Part shown: positions 1 to 12,048 of the stretch, in pieces
How the letters are laid out: every line of letters starts with the position of its first letter
Numbering within the stretch: position 1 is the stretch's first letter
Assembly (NCBI GenBank): GCA_963965975.1
Contig: OZ014412.1
Span: 312,501 to 376,500, forward strand
Direction of reading: 5' to 3'
Origin: Xestospongia bergquistia
Lineage: Eukaryota > Porifera > Demospongiae > Haplosclerida > Petrosiidae
Length of the DNA: 64,000 nucleotides
Program-made: the position numbers and the translations under genes
The notes under the pieces: model-generated
What the model was told of the DNA's origin: nothing
The model's input: the letters and a program-made list of their open reading frames with translations, nothing else
Database searches by the model: none

Positions 1-1644
1 AGAATTATCACTCTCTTCTAGTTCTTCACAAGATATACTGATGTTATTTAATGGAATACCTCCAGTATGTAGAAATGTCCACTTTACTGTCAGATTACCA
101 TTAACATTAGTTAATAGAACACTTTGTAATTCAGGAACTAGACACACAATAAAATAACTACATTATAACTGATCATTACTTACCTGTTGATGTAGTGTTA
201 AAGATGACAACAGTACTAGAGTTACTAGCTAATGTTCCAAGTACATTATGAGTAGAATAAGCTCTCACTCTTACAGAATACTGTGTATTAGGATATAGAC
301 CAGTTATCATTACACTGTTAATAAAGGTAGGATCTGTACTATTAGTAGCAGTATAGTTTATCATTATAGTTGATAAACCATTAGTTAATGGATCTAACAT
401 CACTCTAAATAGAGAGAGAGGTGATGTACCCAGTACAGCAGGATTACGCCATGTTAGATTAACTGTAGTAGATCCTGGATCACCTATAATACTAACTTCT
501 CGTGGTTGTGAGGGAGGATCTGTAACAGAGAGAATATAACATAAACAAAAGAAGACTTTACTTACCAACAACTACTATGTCAATGATATTACTAATAGAC
601 AAAGTAGTATTAACTATTGTGTTCTCTAATGTATTATTATAATGACCACCATCACTTAATAATACTGATGTAATCATAAGTTGACCCAATATATCACTAT
701 TAAATCTTCCACCTGATGATATAGATAATCCTCCATCTTTACTCCAACTAGATGATGGGATAGGATTACCACTAATATTAGTATATGATGTAATAATGAC
801 ATCATTATTAGTGATAACATATACTGGTCCACTCTGTATTATACCTTCAGGACCATCTATAATAAACAGACAGTTCTATTATGTTATAATATGAGACATG
901 TGTTACTTACATTGTACATCTAGTATGAAGTATCCTGTTGAGTTACCCCCTTCATTAGATGCTATTATACTATAATTACCAGACTGATAACGAGACACAG
1001 ATGAGAAGATAATATAGGGGTATACTGATATATTAGGATTAGTACTATCAGGACTAATGACCACTTTATTATAAAACCAAGTAAAGTGAGGTAATAGAGG
1101 ATAACCTGTTGTATTCTCAATATTAAATGAAAAGGTAGTGTTCTCTATCACATACTGTGAGATAGACACTTTATGAAGTATAGGAAGTTCTGAAGATATT
1201 AATAATATATTCATTATAATGATGTAATGATGACATACTGATTAACTTTAAGTCAAATCTTGCTGCAATATCTCCTCCTGAACCACATCCAATTTGAGTA
1301 TTATCAAATGTACTATAAAATTCTATGATAGTGAAATTAGTTCTAGAACTAGTAACAATGTTATCTTCAACAAAGAAGTTCTCAAATCCAACATTTCCTG
1401 CTCCATTAAGTTGAAATGTAATGATAGTATTAGACATTCCAGGTCTAATGAGTGTCCATTGTGTTTGTCTTAAATCTCCATTTCTGGTCACTCTACAATA
1501 AAACTCAACATTAGAAGCATTTACTACAGCAGCTATCACAGGATTAGCACCATCACTACCTTTAGGAATAATTGTAGCATTTAAATCTTGTCCTAGAACA
1601 TAACATAGTATTGTTAGTAATATAAAGACTCGGACAGACATCAT
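1..1644 (-). CDS. IFR1: class B Ig/FN3 receptor, 3' part outside window
   Basis: Partial gene; its 3' half lies left of the window. Exons from splice signals: complement(join(<1..137,184..519,566..856,911..1189,1239..1644)). The start chosen is the ATG at 1644 (MMSVRVFILL...), which opens a hydrophobic signal peptide; an in-frame ATG lies 30 bases upstream at 1674. Exon 1 gives the signal peptide plus Ig-like D1 (YCRV...W...IGCG, both Ig cysteines). Then come D2 (GNYSIIAS, no Cys), D3 (no Cys), an FN3 domain D4 (DPPSQPREVSIIGD) and part of FN3-like D5. All internal exons are phase 1-1. Exon 1 is closest to that of IFR4 (both have IPKGSDG), so the two share a recent ancestor or have exchanged sequence. 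The ITAM tail seen in its neighbours is expected but not visible here. Confidence 0.85.
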
Positions 1645-1739
1645 ATCAACAGATATAGAGTTAATACTAGTCACTAGTAGAGACTCTAATAGCTGACAAA
1701 TTTACAAAGAACAAGAAATAAATAATACTCTCACACTGT

Positions 1740-2090
1740 GTAAACTTTAATAAAATGTTAGCCAAACCCACTAGTTATAATATATATATTCATAATTGAG
1801 AGTTAACTTATACCAATTCTGTGAGATATCTTTGTTATGATTTTAAAGAATATACTATTACAAATTTATTAAAAATAATTTGAAATACTTTGTATTTAGT
1901 TTTCAATTTATTTTCTATAAATATATGCTGTTTAATACCATTAGTTATAATGTACATAGTAATGCTTAGTATTGATACATGAGTACTAGAGTTACTAATG
2001 ACAACTGTTAGTATAAGGAACAATTGTGTAAATCACTTGACATGATCTTATAGATACTGCTAACAGAACTGAACTATATTCAACTGAAGT
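1740..2090 (-). pseudogene. Receptor remnant: D4 end plus signal-peptide fragment
   Basis: Intergenic stretch between IFR1 and IFR2. Near 1980-2090 it holds a short relic that matches the end of a class B D4 exon, fused to a degraded exon 1 signal peptide (minus strand, roughly VLLAVSITSCQ...). The same fused relic recurs near 11880, 24480 and 47060. The rest of the stretch is AT-rich and I see no gene in it. Confidence 0.45.
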
Positions 2091-2132
2091 GTGACTATAT
2101 ATTTATAGTTTTTAAAATCAACAATACATACA

Positions 2133-5005
2133 TTATATACACTCATTAATATTATCATATACATCAGTACTATCTTGATTTATTGTCTCATAAACTGGAG
2201 GAGTAATCAGTGATGATTGTTGTTCCATTCTACTATATGATACATTTTCTGTTACTTCAATTGATGACTGATCATTTGGTCCTTTAGTTAGACCATATGC
2301 TTCATTTTTTACTGAAAAGAACTCTTTTATTACTGGACTACTCTCACCTCTACTCTCTTTAGTACTGGACACTAATAGAACACACACATACATACATACA
2401 TACACACATACATACAGTGTTAATAGTTACTATTATATAGTACTGACCTTTATATATCAAGATTATTATAACAATTAAGATAACAACTATTAGTATTAGG
2501 AAGATAATAATACTAATAATAATACCAGCAATAACCTCATCACTTAGTACTAGATATAAAAGAGACAGATATAATCAACAACACTAATAATATATATAAC
2601 TTACTACTAGGTCTACTATCTGTAGACTGGGGACTTGTTATAGTGGGTGTGGTTGATACTGGAGGTACTCCTGCAGTAGTAGGAGTTGGTCCTACTGTTG
2701 ACATAATATGTTAATTAATTGTACATACAAAAAACACTCACTTGGTTGGATAGTGATCTCTCCAGTTGTCATGGTAACCATAGATGTACCATATTTGTTT
2801 GAAGTGGTAATATTAAATGAGAATGATCCTCCATTAGTTAATACAATAGTAAGAGGTACTATAGTATTACTGATATACTTCATAAAAGAAAAGCTCTCAC
2901 TTCGTACAATAGAGTTATTAGTTATATTAATAATAGTTACATTGAACTGGAAGGTACTATTGTCACCAGGTGAACGAGTACGAACCTCAAGAGTCACTTG
3001 ACCAGGAGATGATGTAGTTGATATTAGTTCAGGTATTGATGGTATACCTATTGTATAATATAATATTAATAATATTATGATTATGTAAATATTGAGTATA
3101 TTGTTTTAACTAACAAATTTATAACTTACTTGTTTATATGTTAGTAATTATAATACTATAAATTAAGTTAGTTACACAAACTATCAATTACTACCATATA
3201 CCATATATGGTAATATTACCTTCAGTAGATATAATATTAGAGATGTTCCTCATATCAGTACCATTAGTATTGATAGCAGTAATACTACAGTAGTATGTCT
3301 CTTCAGCAAACACTGGACCTACACTAGTACTACCCATCAAATTATCATCAACACATTCAGTTAGATTAGAACATGATAACATATTATAAAGTTGATTTGA
3401 ACTACCCTCTCCATCAATAACACAATACACCTCTATATCATCAATATCTTGACCTCCAGTATGACGAAATATCCATGATATATTAATATTACCATTAGAT
3501 GGAATAACATTGACTGTTTGGAACATTGGAACTAACAGATAACAGAGATATATCATATATACACATTGATATAACACAATTACCTCCTCTCATTGTCATA
3601 AAGGTAATTGGATTACTGGGTTCACTCTTTAATAGACCAATGGTGTCTCCCACGGAAACAGCTATCACAGTAACATTATATGTAGTACTGGGGATAATGC
3701 CCCAGATAATTAGTGCAGTATTAGTAGTATTTAAGATGACATCAGAGGGAGGAGGTGGTACCATGACAACATGATAATAACTAACAGTTGGAGTACCCAG
3801 TTCAATAGGAGGTGACCATGTTAGTTTGACACTTGTATCAGTGACATCCATCTCTCTCACATTAAGAGGAGGACCAGGTATTACTGATAAGAGAGAGTAT
3901 TATAATTTATGACAACAGTAATGATATTATCTATATACCTGCTATAATGAGTTGTACTGTTTGATAGAGACCTGATCCTATACCATTACTAACAATACAG
4001 GTATATGTACCATTATCTTCATTGGTAACATTAGTTATTGTAATCTGTCCATCTACTGATGTATTTAAATGATCACCAGGACTTATTAGTGTATTATTTG
4101 GACCACTCCAAGTCACATTAGGTACAGGATTACCCTCTATATCAGTAAATGCTATCAAAGTCACTGTATTACCAAATAGTACTAGTTGAGATCTTCCATC
4201 TCTTGTAGCAGTAACATCTATTGATACACAACTTTATAAAAAATTACATATTAAATATTTACTTACATTGTACATCTAGTATAAAACTAGTTGTAGTTGA
4301 TCCAACATTATTACTAACAGTAAGTGTATAGTTACCAGACTGGTTACGTTGAACATTAGTAAGTGTTATAGTGAAGTTTGTTAGTATAATATCATTACTA
4401 CCATTAGATAGTAGGGGTTGACCCTCATGTATCCACTGTGATTGTACAGGTGGGAATGGAGTAGGAGGTCCCTCTACAGTTAGGTTTACTGTAATATTAT
4501 TACCCTCTATTACTATTTGAACACCAGCAGATGTTAACAGTGATGGACTAACTATATAAGTAGATATGTTTCATAAGTAAACATGATGTCAATTTATACC
4601 TGGGAATCCCAAGTTAAATTCTCTTAATTGTGGTCCACACTTTATTTTAACAAGATCAAACTCATTGGTAAAGTTGAGTATAGTAAAGTTAGTCTCCAAT
4701 GTTAGTGATGACCCTGATATGACACCTCCAATAGCTGTGATTTTACCCACTAGATCTGCTGGAGATATTAGCTCACCAGCAGAATTATAATCAGTTAGAA
4801 TTGGTGAACTATCCGTTTGTCTTTTGACAAACCAACTAGTTTGTACTTGTATACTATTTTGAATCACCTCACAATAAAGAGATACATTGAGTGTACCTTC
4901 CTCAGATATAACATATGCTGGACCATTGTTAGTACTAGGAACAGTTGTGTAGATAACTTGACCTGATGTTAGAGATAATGCTATTAGAGCTAAAAGAATA
5001 ACCAT
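2133..5005 (-). CDS. IFR2: class A Ig/FN3 receptor with ITAM-like tail
   Basis: Complete gene: complement(join(2133..2371,2448..2549,2605..2694,2742..3047,3220..3531,3584..3883,3939..4217,4267..4551,4600..5005)); every exon length fits phase 1-1 and the product is 772 residues. Layout: signal peptide 1-16 (MVILLALIALSLTSGQ); Ig-like D1 to 135 with two Cys; Cys-less Ig-like D2 136-230; Ig-like D3 231-323 with only the distal Cys (GTYTCIVSNG); FN3 D4 324-423; FN3-like D5 with four Cys 424-527; D6 528-629; Thr/Pro/Ser stalk 630-659; TM 660-693; tail 694-772. The tail carries YGLT, YSRM and VYETINQDSTDVYDNI, and ends NINECI. It is probably a type I membrane receptor recruiting SH2 proteins once phosphorylated; ligand unknown. 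Many N-glycosylation sequons are present. A GGCGTGGCTG box lies 18 bp before the ATG. Confidence 0.9.
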
Positions 5006-5022
5006 CTTCTGTACACAAAGAA

Positions 5023-5032
5023 GGCGTGGCTG
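5023..5032 (-). promoter_or_regulatory. CACC/GC-box-like motif upstream of IFR2
   Basis: GGCGTGGCTG on the plus strand, read CAGCCACGCC on the gene strand, 18 bp before the IFR2 start codon. The same or a GGTGTGGCTG form sits 10-25 bp before the starts of several class A genes. It resembles KLF/Sp-type CACCC or GC boxes; function is inferred from repeated position only. Confidence 0.4.
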
Positions 5033-5133
5033 CTAGTTTGAAGTTATGACTAATAATACATATAGACACAAGACTAATACTACAACTAGACATTTCATAG
5101 TTTAAACCTCCCCAGTTATTATGTTAAAAGAAT

Positions 5134-8014
5134 TTATATATAGTCATTAATATTATCATATACATCAGTACTATCTTGATTTATTGTCTCATAAACTGGA
5201 GGAGTAATCAGTGATGATTGTTGTTCCATTCTACTATATGATACATTCTCTGTTACTTCAATTGATGATTGATCAGTTGATCCTTTAGTTAGACCATATG
5301 CTTCATTTTTTACTGAGAAGAACTCTTTTATCACTGGACTACTCTCACCTCTACTCTCTTTAGTACTGGACACTAATAGAACACACACACACATACATAC
5401 ATACAGTGGTAATAGTTACTATTATATAGTACTGACCTTTATATATCAAGATTATTATAACAATTAAGATAATAACTATTAGTACTAGGAAGATAATAAT
5501 ACTAATAATAATACCAGCAATAACTACATCACTTAGTACTAGATATAAAAGAGACAGATATAATCAACAACACTAATAATATATATATCTTACTACTAGG
5601 TCTACTATCTGTAGACTGGGGACTTGTTATAGTGGGTGTGGTTGATATTGGAGGTATTCCTGTAGTAGTAGGAGTTGGTCCTATATTATTAATACATAAA
5701 TTACATGTATTTATTGAAATTACAGTCACTTACTTGGTACAATCATAATAACTGAAGAGTTTCTTGATTGTTCTGATTTCCCATATATATTACTAGATAT
5801 AACAATGAATTGATATCTTCCTGGACTTAGTTCTACTTCAATAGTAGCATTTATACTAACTCCATTAAACTCTGATAATTGTGGTCTCATAGTCATCATA
5901 GTCTGATTAATACCCAGTACAATAATAATGTAATGAAAAGTAGAGACATCAGTTATACCAGAATATATTGTATAGATAGAAAGGATAGCTTGACCTGGAT
6001 GATCTCCTGATACTGAACTAATAATAGGTTTAGATGGTATACCTACATTGTATTATAATAACAATACTATAGTTGATATATACTACTTACCAGTTATAAC
6101 ATTAATAGTGTTACTTCTCATCATATCATTACCAATACTATTAGTAACAGTTACTATACAACTGTACTTTGTACCAGCAGTTACTGGACCTACTGATATA
6201 CTCTCTACAATACATTCATTCATTGAAGTACATAATAAAGTGCTAGTAAGTTCACTAGAATTATCACTCTCTTCTAGTTCTTCACAAGATATACTGATGT
6301 TATTTAATGGAATACCTCCAGTATGTAGAAATGTCCACATTACAGTCAGATTACCATTAACATTAGTTAATAGAACACTTTGTAATTCAGGAACTAGACA
6401 CACAATATAATAACTACATTATAACTGATCAGTACTTACCTGTTGATGTAGTGTTAAAGATGATAACAGTACTAGAGTTACTAGCTAATGTTCCAAGTAC
6501 ATTGTGAGTAGAATAGGCTCTCACTCTTACAGAATACTGTGTATTAGGATATAGACCAGTTATCATTACACTGTTAATAAAGGTAGGATCTGTACTATTA
6601 GTAGCAGTATAGTTTATCATTATAGTTGATAAACCATTAGTTAATGGATCTAACATCACTCTAAATAGAGAGAGAGGTGATGTACCCAGTACAGCAGGAT
6701 TACGCCATGTTAGATTAACTGTAGTAGATCCTGGATCACCTATAATACTAACTTCTCGTGGTTGTGAGGGAGGATCTATAACAGAGAGAATATAACATGA
6801 ACAAAAGAAGACTTTACTTACCAACAACTACTATGTCAATGATATTACTAATAGACAAAGTAGTATTAACTATTGTGTTCTCTAATGTATTATTATAATG
6901 ACCACCATCACTTAATAATACTGATGTAATCATAAGTTGACCCAATATATCACTATTAAATCTTCCACCTGATGATATAGATAATCCTCCATCTTTACTC
7001 CAACTAGATGATGGGATAGGATTACCACTAATATTAGTATATGATGTAATAATGACATCATTATTAGTGATAACATATACTGGTCCACTCTGTATTATAG
7101 CTTCAGGACCATCTATAATAAACAGACAGTTCTATTATATTATAATATGAGACATGTCTTACTTACATTGTACATCTAGTATGAAGTATCCTGTTGAGTT
7201 ACCCCCTTCATTAGATGCTATCATACTATAATTACCAGACTGATAACGAGACACAGATGAGAAGGTAATATATGGATATACTGATATATTAGGATTAGTA
7301 CTATCAGGACTAATGACCACTTCATTATAGAACCAAGTAAAGTGAGGTAATAGAGGATAACCTGTTGTGTTCTCAATATTAAATGAAAAGGTAGTGTTCT
7401 CTATCACATACTGTGAGATAGACACTTGATGAAGTATGGGAAGGTCTAAAGAGAAATACAAAAATATAAAACAATGTTTGCTGAATTGAATAAATTAAAC
7501 GAATTGATTTATTGAAGGTAGTAGTTATTACACTGTATACTGGTTCAGTATTAATTTACTATATAATGTTACATGAGCCAATGTTTTTTCTAAACTCACA
7601 GATAATTCTTAGTGTGAAATTTGCCATCACAGTGTTTCCTTCAGCACACTCTAGCAATGCCATATCCAGTAAACTGTTAAATGTTAATATAGTGAGGTTA
7701 GATTGTGTTGTCCCAGCTCCATACAGTTCTCCAGTGACCCTGAAATTCTGACTATCAGCACTTGTCCCTGTACCATTGACGTTAAATGTTAACAGGATTC
7801 GACCTCCTCCAACTCTAGTAAGAATCCAGTAAGTATAGCTAGGGTTGTCATTAAAAGTCACTTCACAGAACACCATAACATTCATAGCACCCTCCTCTGC
7901 AGCTACCACAGGAATCTGACCATCTTGTGAGACAGGATATGTTGACAATCCATTAGAATTATCTAATAGACTTATAAGACCCAACAGAACAGCTACTACA
8001 TGAAGATACTCCAT
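5134..8014 (-). CDS. IFR3: class B Ig/FN3 receptor with ITAM-like tail
   Basis: Complete class B gene: complement(join(5134..5372,5437..5538,5594..5680,5734..6042,6091..6393,6440..6775,6822..7112,7167..7445,7600..8014)), 786 residues, all phases consistent. The signal peptide starts MEYLHVVAVLLGL. D1 (to 138) has VFCEV...LLECAEG. D2 139-231 and D3 232-328 are Ig-like but lack the disulfide cysteines. D4 329-440 is FN3 (VNLTWRNPAVLG). D5 441-541 is FN3-like with extra Cys, and D6 542-644 is FN3-like. Stalk 645-673 (GPTPTTTGIPP), an all-hydrophobic TM 674-707, and a tail ending VYETINQDSTDVYDNINDYI. Stalk, TM and tail nearly equal those of class A genes while the ectodomain is highly divergent. 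Only about 130 bp separate it from IFR2. Confidence 0.9.
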
Positions 8015-8082
8015 AGTATATGTTATGTAAACATCCTCTAGTTATTATGTGTAAAAGAATTCATATAATATCATACAACATA

Positions 8083-8150
8083 GGAACAGTTGTATAGACC
8101 ACTTCACCAAATGTTAGAGATAATGCTAACAGAACTAAAAGAACTATGCC
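8083..8150 (-). pseudogene. Relic of a class A exon 1 signal peptide
   Basis: Between IFR3 and IFR4, the minus strand retains a class A signal peptide plus its first mature residues (…LLALSLTFGEVVYTTVP) with no downstream exon. Similar relics lie near 14880 and 17840, always just after a MEYLHV-type gene start. Confidence 0.55.
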
Positions 8151-8186
8151 AGTGAAGTTTATATAATTTTAATAATTCATATAACA

Positions 8187-10945
8187 TCATTTGATATTAT
8201 CATATACATCAGTATTATCTTGATTTATTGTCTCATAAACTGGAGGAGTAATCAGTGATGATTGTTGTTCCATTCTACTATATGATACATTCTCTGTTAC
8301 TTCAATTGATGATTGATCAGTTGGTCCTTTAGTTAGACCATATGCTTCATTTTTTACTGAGAAGAACTCTTTTATCACTGGACTACTCTCACCTCTACTC
8401 TCTTTAGTACTGGACACTAATAGAACACACATACACACATACATACAGTGTTAATAGTTACTATTATATAGTACTGACCTTTATATATCAAGATTATTAT
8501 AACAATTAAGATAATAACTATTAGTACTAGGAAGATAATAATACTAATAATAATACCAGCAATAACTACATCACTTAGTACTAGATATAAAAGAGACAGA
8601 TATAATCAACAACACTAATAATATATATAACTTACTACTAGGACTACTATCTGTAGACTGGGGACTTGTTATAGTGGGTGTGGCTGATATTGGAGGTATT
8701 CCTGTAGTAGTAGGAGTTGGTCCTATATTATTAATACATAAATTACAAGTACTTATTAAAATTACAGTCACTTACTTGGTACAATCATAATAACTGAAGA
8801 GTTTCTTGATTGTTCTGATTTCCCATATATATTACTAGATATAACAATGAATTGATATCTTCCTGGACTTAGTTCTACTTCAATAGTAGCATTTATACTA
8901 ACTCCATTAAACTCTGATAATTGTGGTCTCACAGTCATCATAGTCTGATTAATACCCAGTACAATAATAATGTAATGGAAAGTAGAGACATCAGTTATAC
9001 CAGAATACATTGTATAGATAGAAAGGATAGCTTGACCTGGATGATCTCCTGATACTGAACTAATAATAGGTTTAGATGGAATACCTACATTATATTATAA
9101 TAACAATACTATAGTTGATATATACTACTTACCAGTTATAACATTAATAGTGTTACTTCTCATCATATCATTACCAATACTATTAGTAACAGTTACTATA
9201 CAACTGTACTTTGTACCAGCAGTTACTGGACCTACTGATATACTCTCTACAATACACTCACTCATTGAAGTACATAATAAAGTGTTAGTAAGTTCACTAG
9301 AATTATCACTCTCTTCTAGTTCTTCACAAGATATACTGATGTTATTTAATGGAATACCTCCAGTATGTAGAAATGTCCACTTTACTGTCAGATTACCATT
9401 AACATTAGTTAATAGAACACTTTGTAATTCAGGAACTAGACACACAATATAATAACTACATTATAACTGATCATTACTTACCTGTTGATGTAGTGTTAAA
9501 GATGACAACAGTACTAGAGTTACTAGCTAATGTTCCAAGTACATTATGAGTAGAATAAGCTATCACTCTTATAGAATACTGTGTATTAGGATATAGACCA
9601 GTTATCATTACACTGTTAATAAAGGTAGGATCTGTACTATTAGTAGCAGTATAGTTTATCATTATAGTTGATAAACCATTAGTTAATGGATCTAACATCA
9701 CTCTAAATAGAGAGAGAGGTGATGTACCCAGTACAGCAGGATTACGCCATGTTAGATTAACTGTAGTAGATCCTGGATCACCTATAATACTAACTTCTTG
9801 TGGTTGTGAGGGAGGATCTATAACAGAGAGAATATAACATAAACAAAAGAAGACTTTACTTACCAACAACTACTATGTCAATGATATTACTAATAGACAA
9901 AGTAGTATTAACTATTGTGTTCTCTAATGTATTATTATAATGACCACCATCACTTAATAATACTGATGTAATCATAAGTTGACCCAATATATCACTATTA
10001 AATCTTCCACCTGATGATATAGATAATCCTCCATCTTTACTCCAACTAGATGATGGGATAGGATTACCACTAATATTAGTATATGATGTGATAATGACAT
10101 CATTATTAGTGATAACATATACTAGTCCACTCTGTATTATAGCTTCAGGACCATCTATAATAAACAGACAGTTCTATTATATTATAATATGAGACATCTC
10201 TTACTTACATTGTACATCTAGTATGAAATATCCTGTTGAGTTACCCCCTTCATTAGATGCTATCATACTATAATTACCAGACTGATAACGAGACACAGAT
10301 GAGAAGGTAATATATGGATAGACTGATATATTAGGATTAGTACTATCAGGACTAATAACCACTTCATTATAGAACCAAGTAAAGTGAGGTAATAGAGGAT
10401 AACCTGTTGTGTTCTCAATATTAAATGAAAAGGTAGTGTTCTCTGCCACAGACTGTGGGATAGACACTTGATGAAGTATAGGAGGTTCTGAAGATATTAA
10501 TAATGTATACATTATAATGATGTAATGATGACATACTGATTAATTTCAAGTCAAATCTTTCTGCAATTTCTCCGCCTGAACCACATCCAATTTGAGTATT
10601 ATCAAATGTACTATAAAATTTTAAGATAGTAAGATTAGTTGCAAATGTATTAATATCTTCAACAAAGAAGTTCTCAAATCCAACATTTCCTGATCCATTA
10701 GTTAGAAAGAAAATAAATATTGGAGACATTCCAGGTCTAAGGAGTGTCCATTGTGTTGCTCTTACAACTCCATCACTTAGTCTGGTCACTTTACAATACA
10801 ACTCAATATTAGGAGAGTTTTCTACAGCAGCTATCACAGGATTAGTACCATCACTACCTTTAGGAATAGTTGTAGCATTGAAGGTTTGTGCTTGAATGTT
10901 CACATAGTATACTGCTAGTAAGAGAAATACTTCAATAGACATCAT
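8187..10945 (-). CDS. IFR4: class B Ig/FN3 receptor with ITAM-like tail
   Basis: Complete gene: complement(join(8187..8416,8479..8580,8636..8722,8776..9084,9133..9435,9482..9817,9864..10154,10209..10487,10537..10945)), 781 residues. The start used is MMSIEVFLLLAVYY at 10945; an in-frame ATG lies 15 bases upstream at 10960. Exon 1 resembles IFR1 (IPKGSDGTNPVIAAVE) rather than the MEYLHV type, while D2-D6, stalk, TM and tail match IFR3/5/6 closely, so exon 1 evolves separately from the rest. D1 keeps both Ig Cys (LYCKV, IGCGSG). The tail ends VYETINQDNTDVYDNIK. Probable type I membrane receptor; ligand unknown. Confidence 0.9.
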
Positions 10946-10984
10946 CAAATAGTGAAACATCTAATACACACTCAGAACTCAGAC

Positions 10985-11589
10985 TGGTTTTATGATTTTA
11001 ACGTGGGATGGTTGGACAAAAAAGGGGTGGAGTTTAATTATATTGCATACTCAAAATTAAATTTTATTTAAACAATTCTAACAAATGTTTTTAATCATTA
11101 GATATAATAGAGTATACACGTGATGTCGTTTAATAGCAATCATTTCAGCTACAAGGATCACAAGATAAACCAATAAAAACAATATCAATAGAAAAGTATT
11201 TCTATAAATTATAATATACATCCACATTATCAGTCATTGTTGGAGACTCATTTCAAACAGACTATAAACATCCATTGGAAATATATAGCTATACATGTCT
11301 GAAGAAAAACTATACTTCTGTAACAATCTAGTTGATAACATTACTTATATTGAACTTCAATGGAGAAGGACATTGAGTCTATGTTGACAAGATAAGTGAA
11401 AATTGTTCCATTGAGTGTTTAATTGACATTAGGCAAAGTAAAATTTTGAGCTGAATCAGGGATGTTTGTCAAAAAAGGATGTAATTGCAGTTGGATCTGT
11501 TGTGAGTGTAACATCAACAGTACTGTTGGTAGAAATACATTCAATCTCTTTTGATTTTTATTTACTGTCACTACTTATCCATTAGTGAC
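10985..11589. other. Intergenic stretch, no gene recognised
   Basis: AT-rich sequence upstream of IFR4. A GGGGTGGAG stretch near 11023 may be a variant of the upstream box seen before other family members. I see no intact exon; parts near 11440-11560 could be a very decayed domain exon. Confidence 0.3.
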
Positions 11590-11975
11590 AGTTAGAAAAT
11601 TTGGCCTAATGATATACTCTCTACAAAACACTAACTCATTGAAGTACATAATAAAGTGCTAATAAGTTCACTAGAATTATCACTCTCTTCTAGTTCTTCA
11701 CAAGATATACTAATGTTATTTAATGGTATACCTCCAGTATGTAGAAATGTCCACTTTACAGTCAGATTACCATTAACATTAGTTAATAGAACACTTTGTA
11801 GTTCAGGAACTAGACACACAATATAATAACTACATTATAACTGATCATTACTTACCTGTTGATGTAGTGTTAAAGATGATAACAGTACTAGAGTTACTAG
11901 TTAATAACAACTGCTAGTATAAGGAACAATTGTGTAGGTCACTTAAAATGATGTTATAGATAGTGCTAACAGAAC
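11590..11975 (-). pseudogene. Class B fragment: D5 exon, D4 start, signal-peptide relic
   Basis: The minus strand carries most of a class B D5 exon (LVPELQSVLLTNVNGNLT... to LLCTSMS), truncated at its 3' side. Next comes a short piece of D4 (near 11850-11905), then a degraded exon 1 signal peptide (11910-11975). No stalk, TM or tail is linked to it; the next exon to the right is the tail of IFR5. It is a broken gene left by unequal exchange. Confidence 0.7.
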
Positions 11976-12048
11976 TGAAGTTTGCATAACTGAGGTGTGA
12001 CTATATATTTATAGATTTTAAAATCAATACTACATACATCATATATAC

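Noticed and set aside
1835..2023. 62-codon minus-strand frame starting MFLILTVVIS that resembles a signal peptide
   Set aside because: It comes from the fused D4/signal-peptide remnant; the match to a real exon 1 is in another frame and no downstream exon is attached.
2708..3001. Plus-strand open frame of about 97 codons, repeated opposite every class A D6 exon
   Set aside because: It is the antisense shadow of conserved D6 exons; it recurs only because the exon does and has no start or splice context of its own.
6048..6410. Plus-strand open frame of about 120 codons opposite class B D5, beginning with Asn and Tyr repeats
   Set aside because: Antisense of a conserved coding exon; its hydrophobic look comes from the complement of Val/Asn/Thr codons.
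7512..7751. Plus-strand frame opposite IFR3 exon 1
   Set aside because: Overlaps the signal peptide/D1 exon in antisense and matches nothing known.
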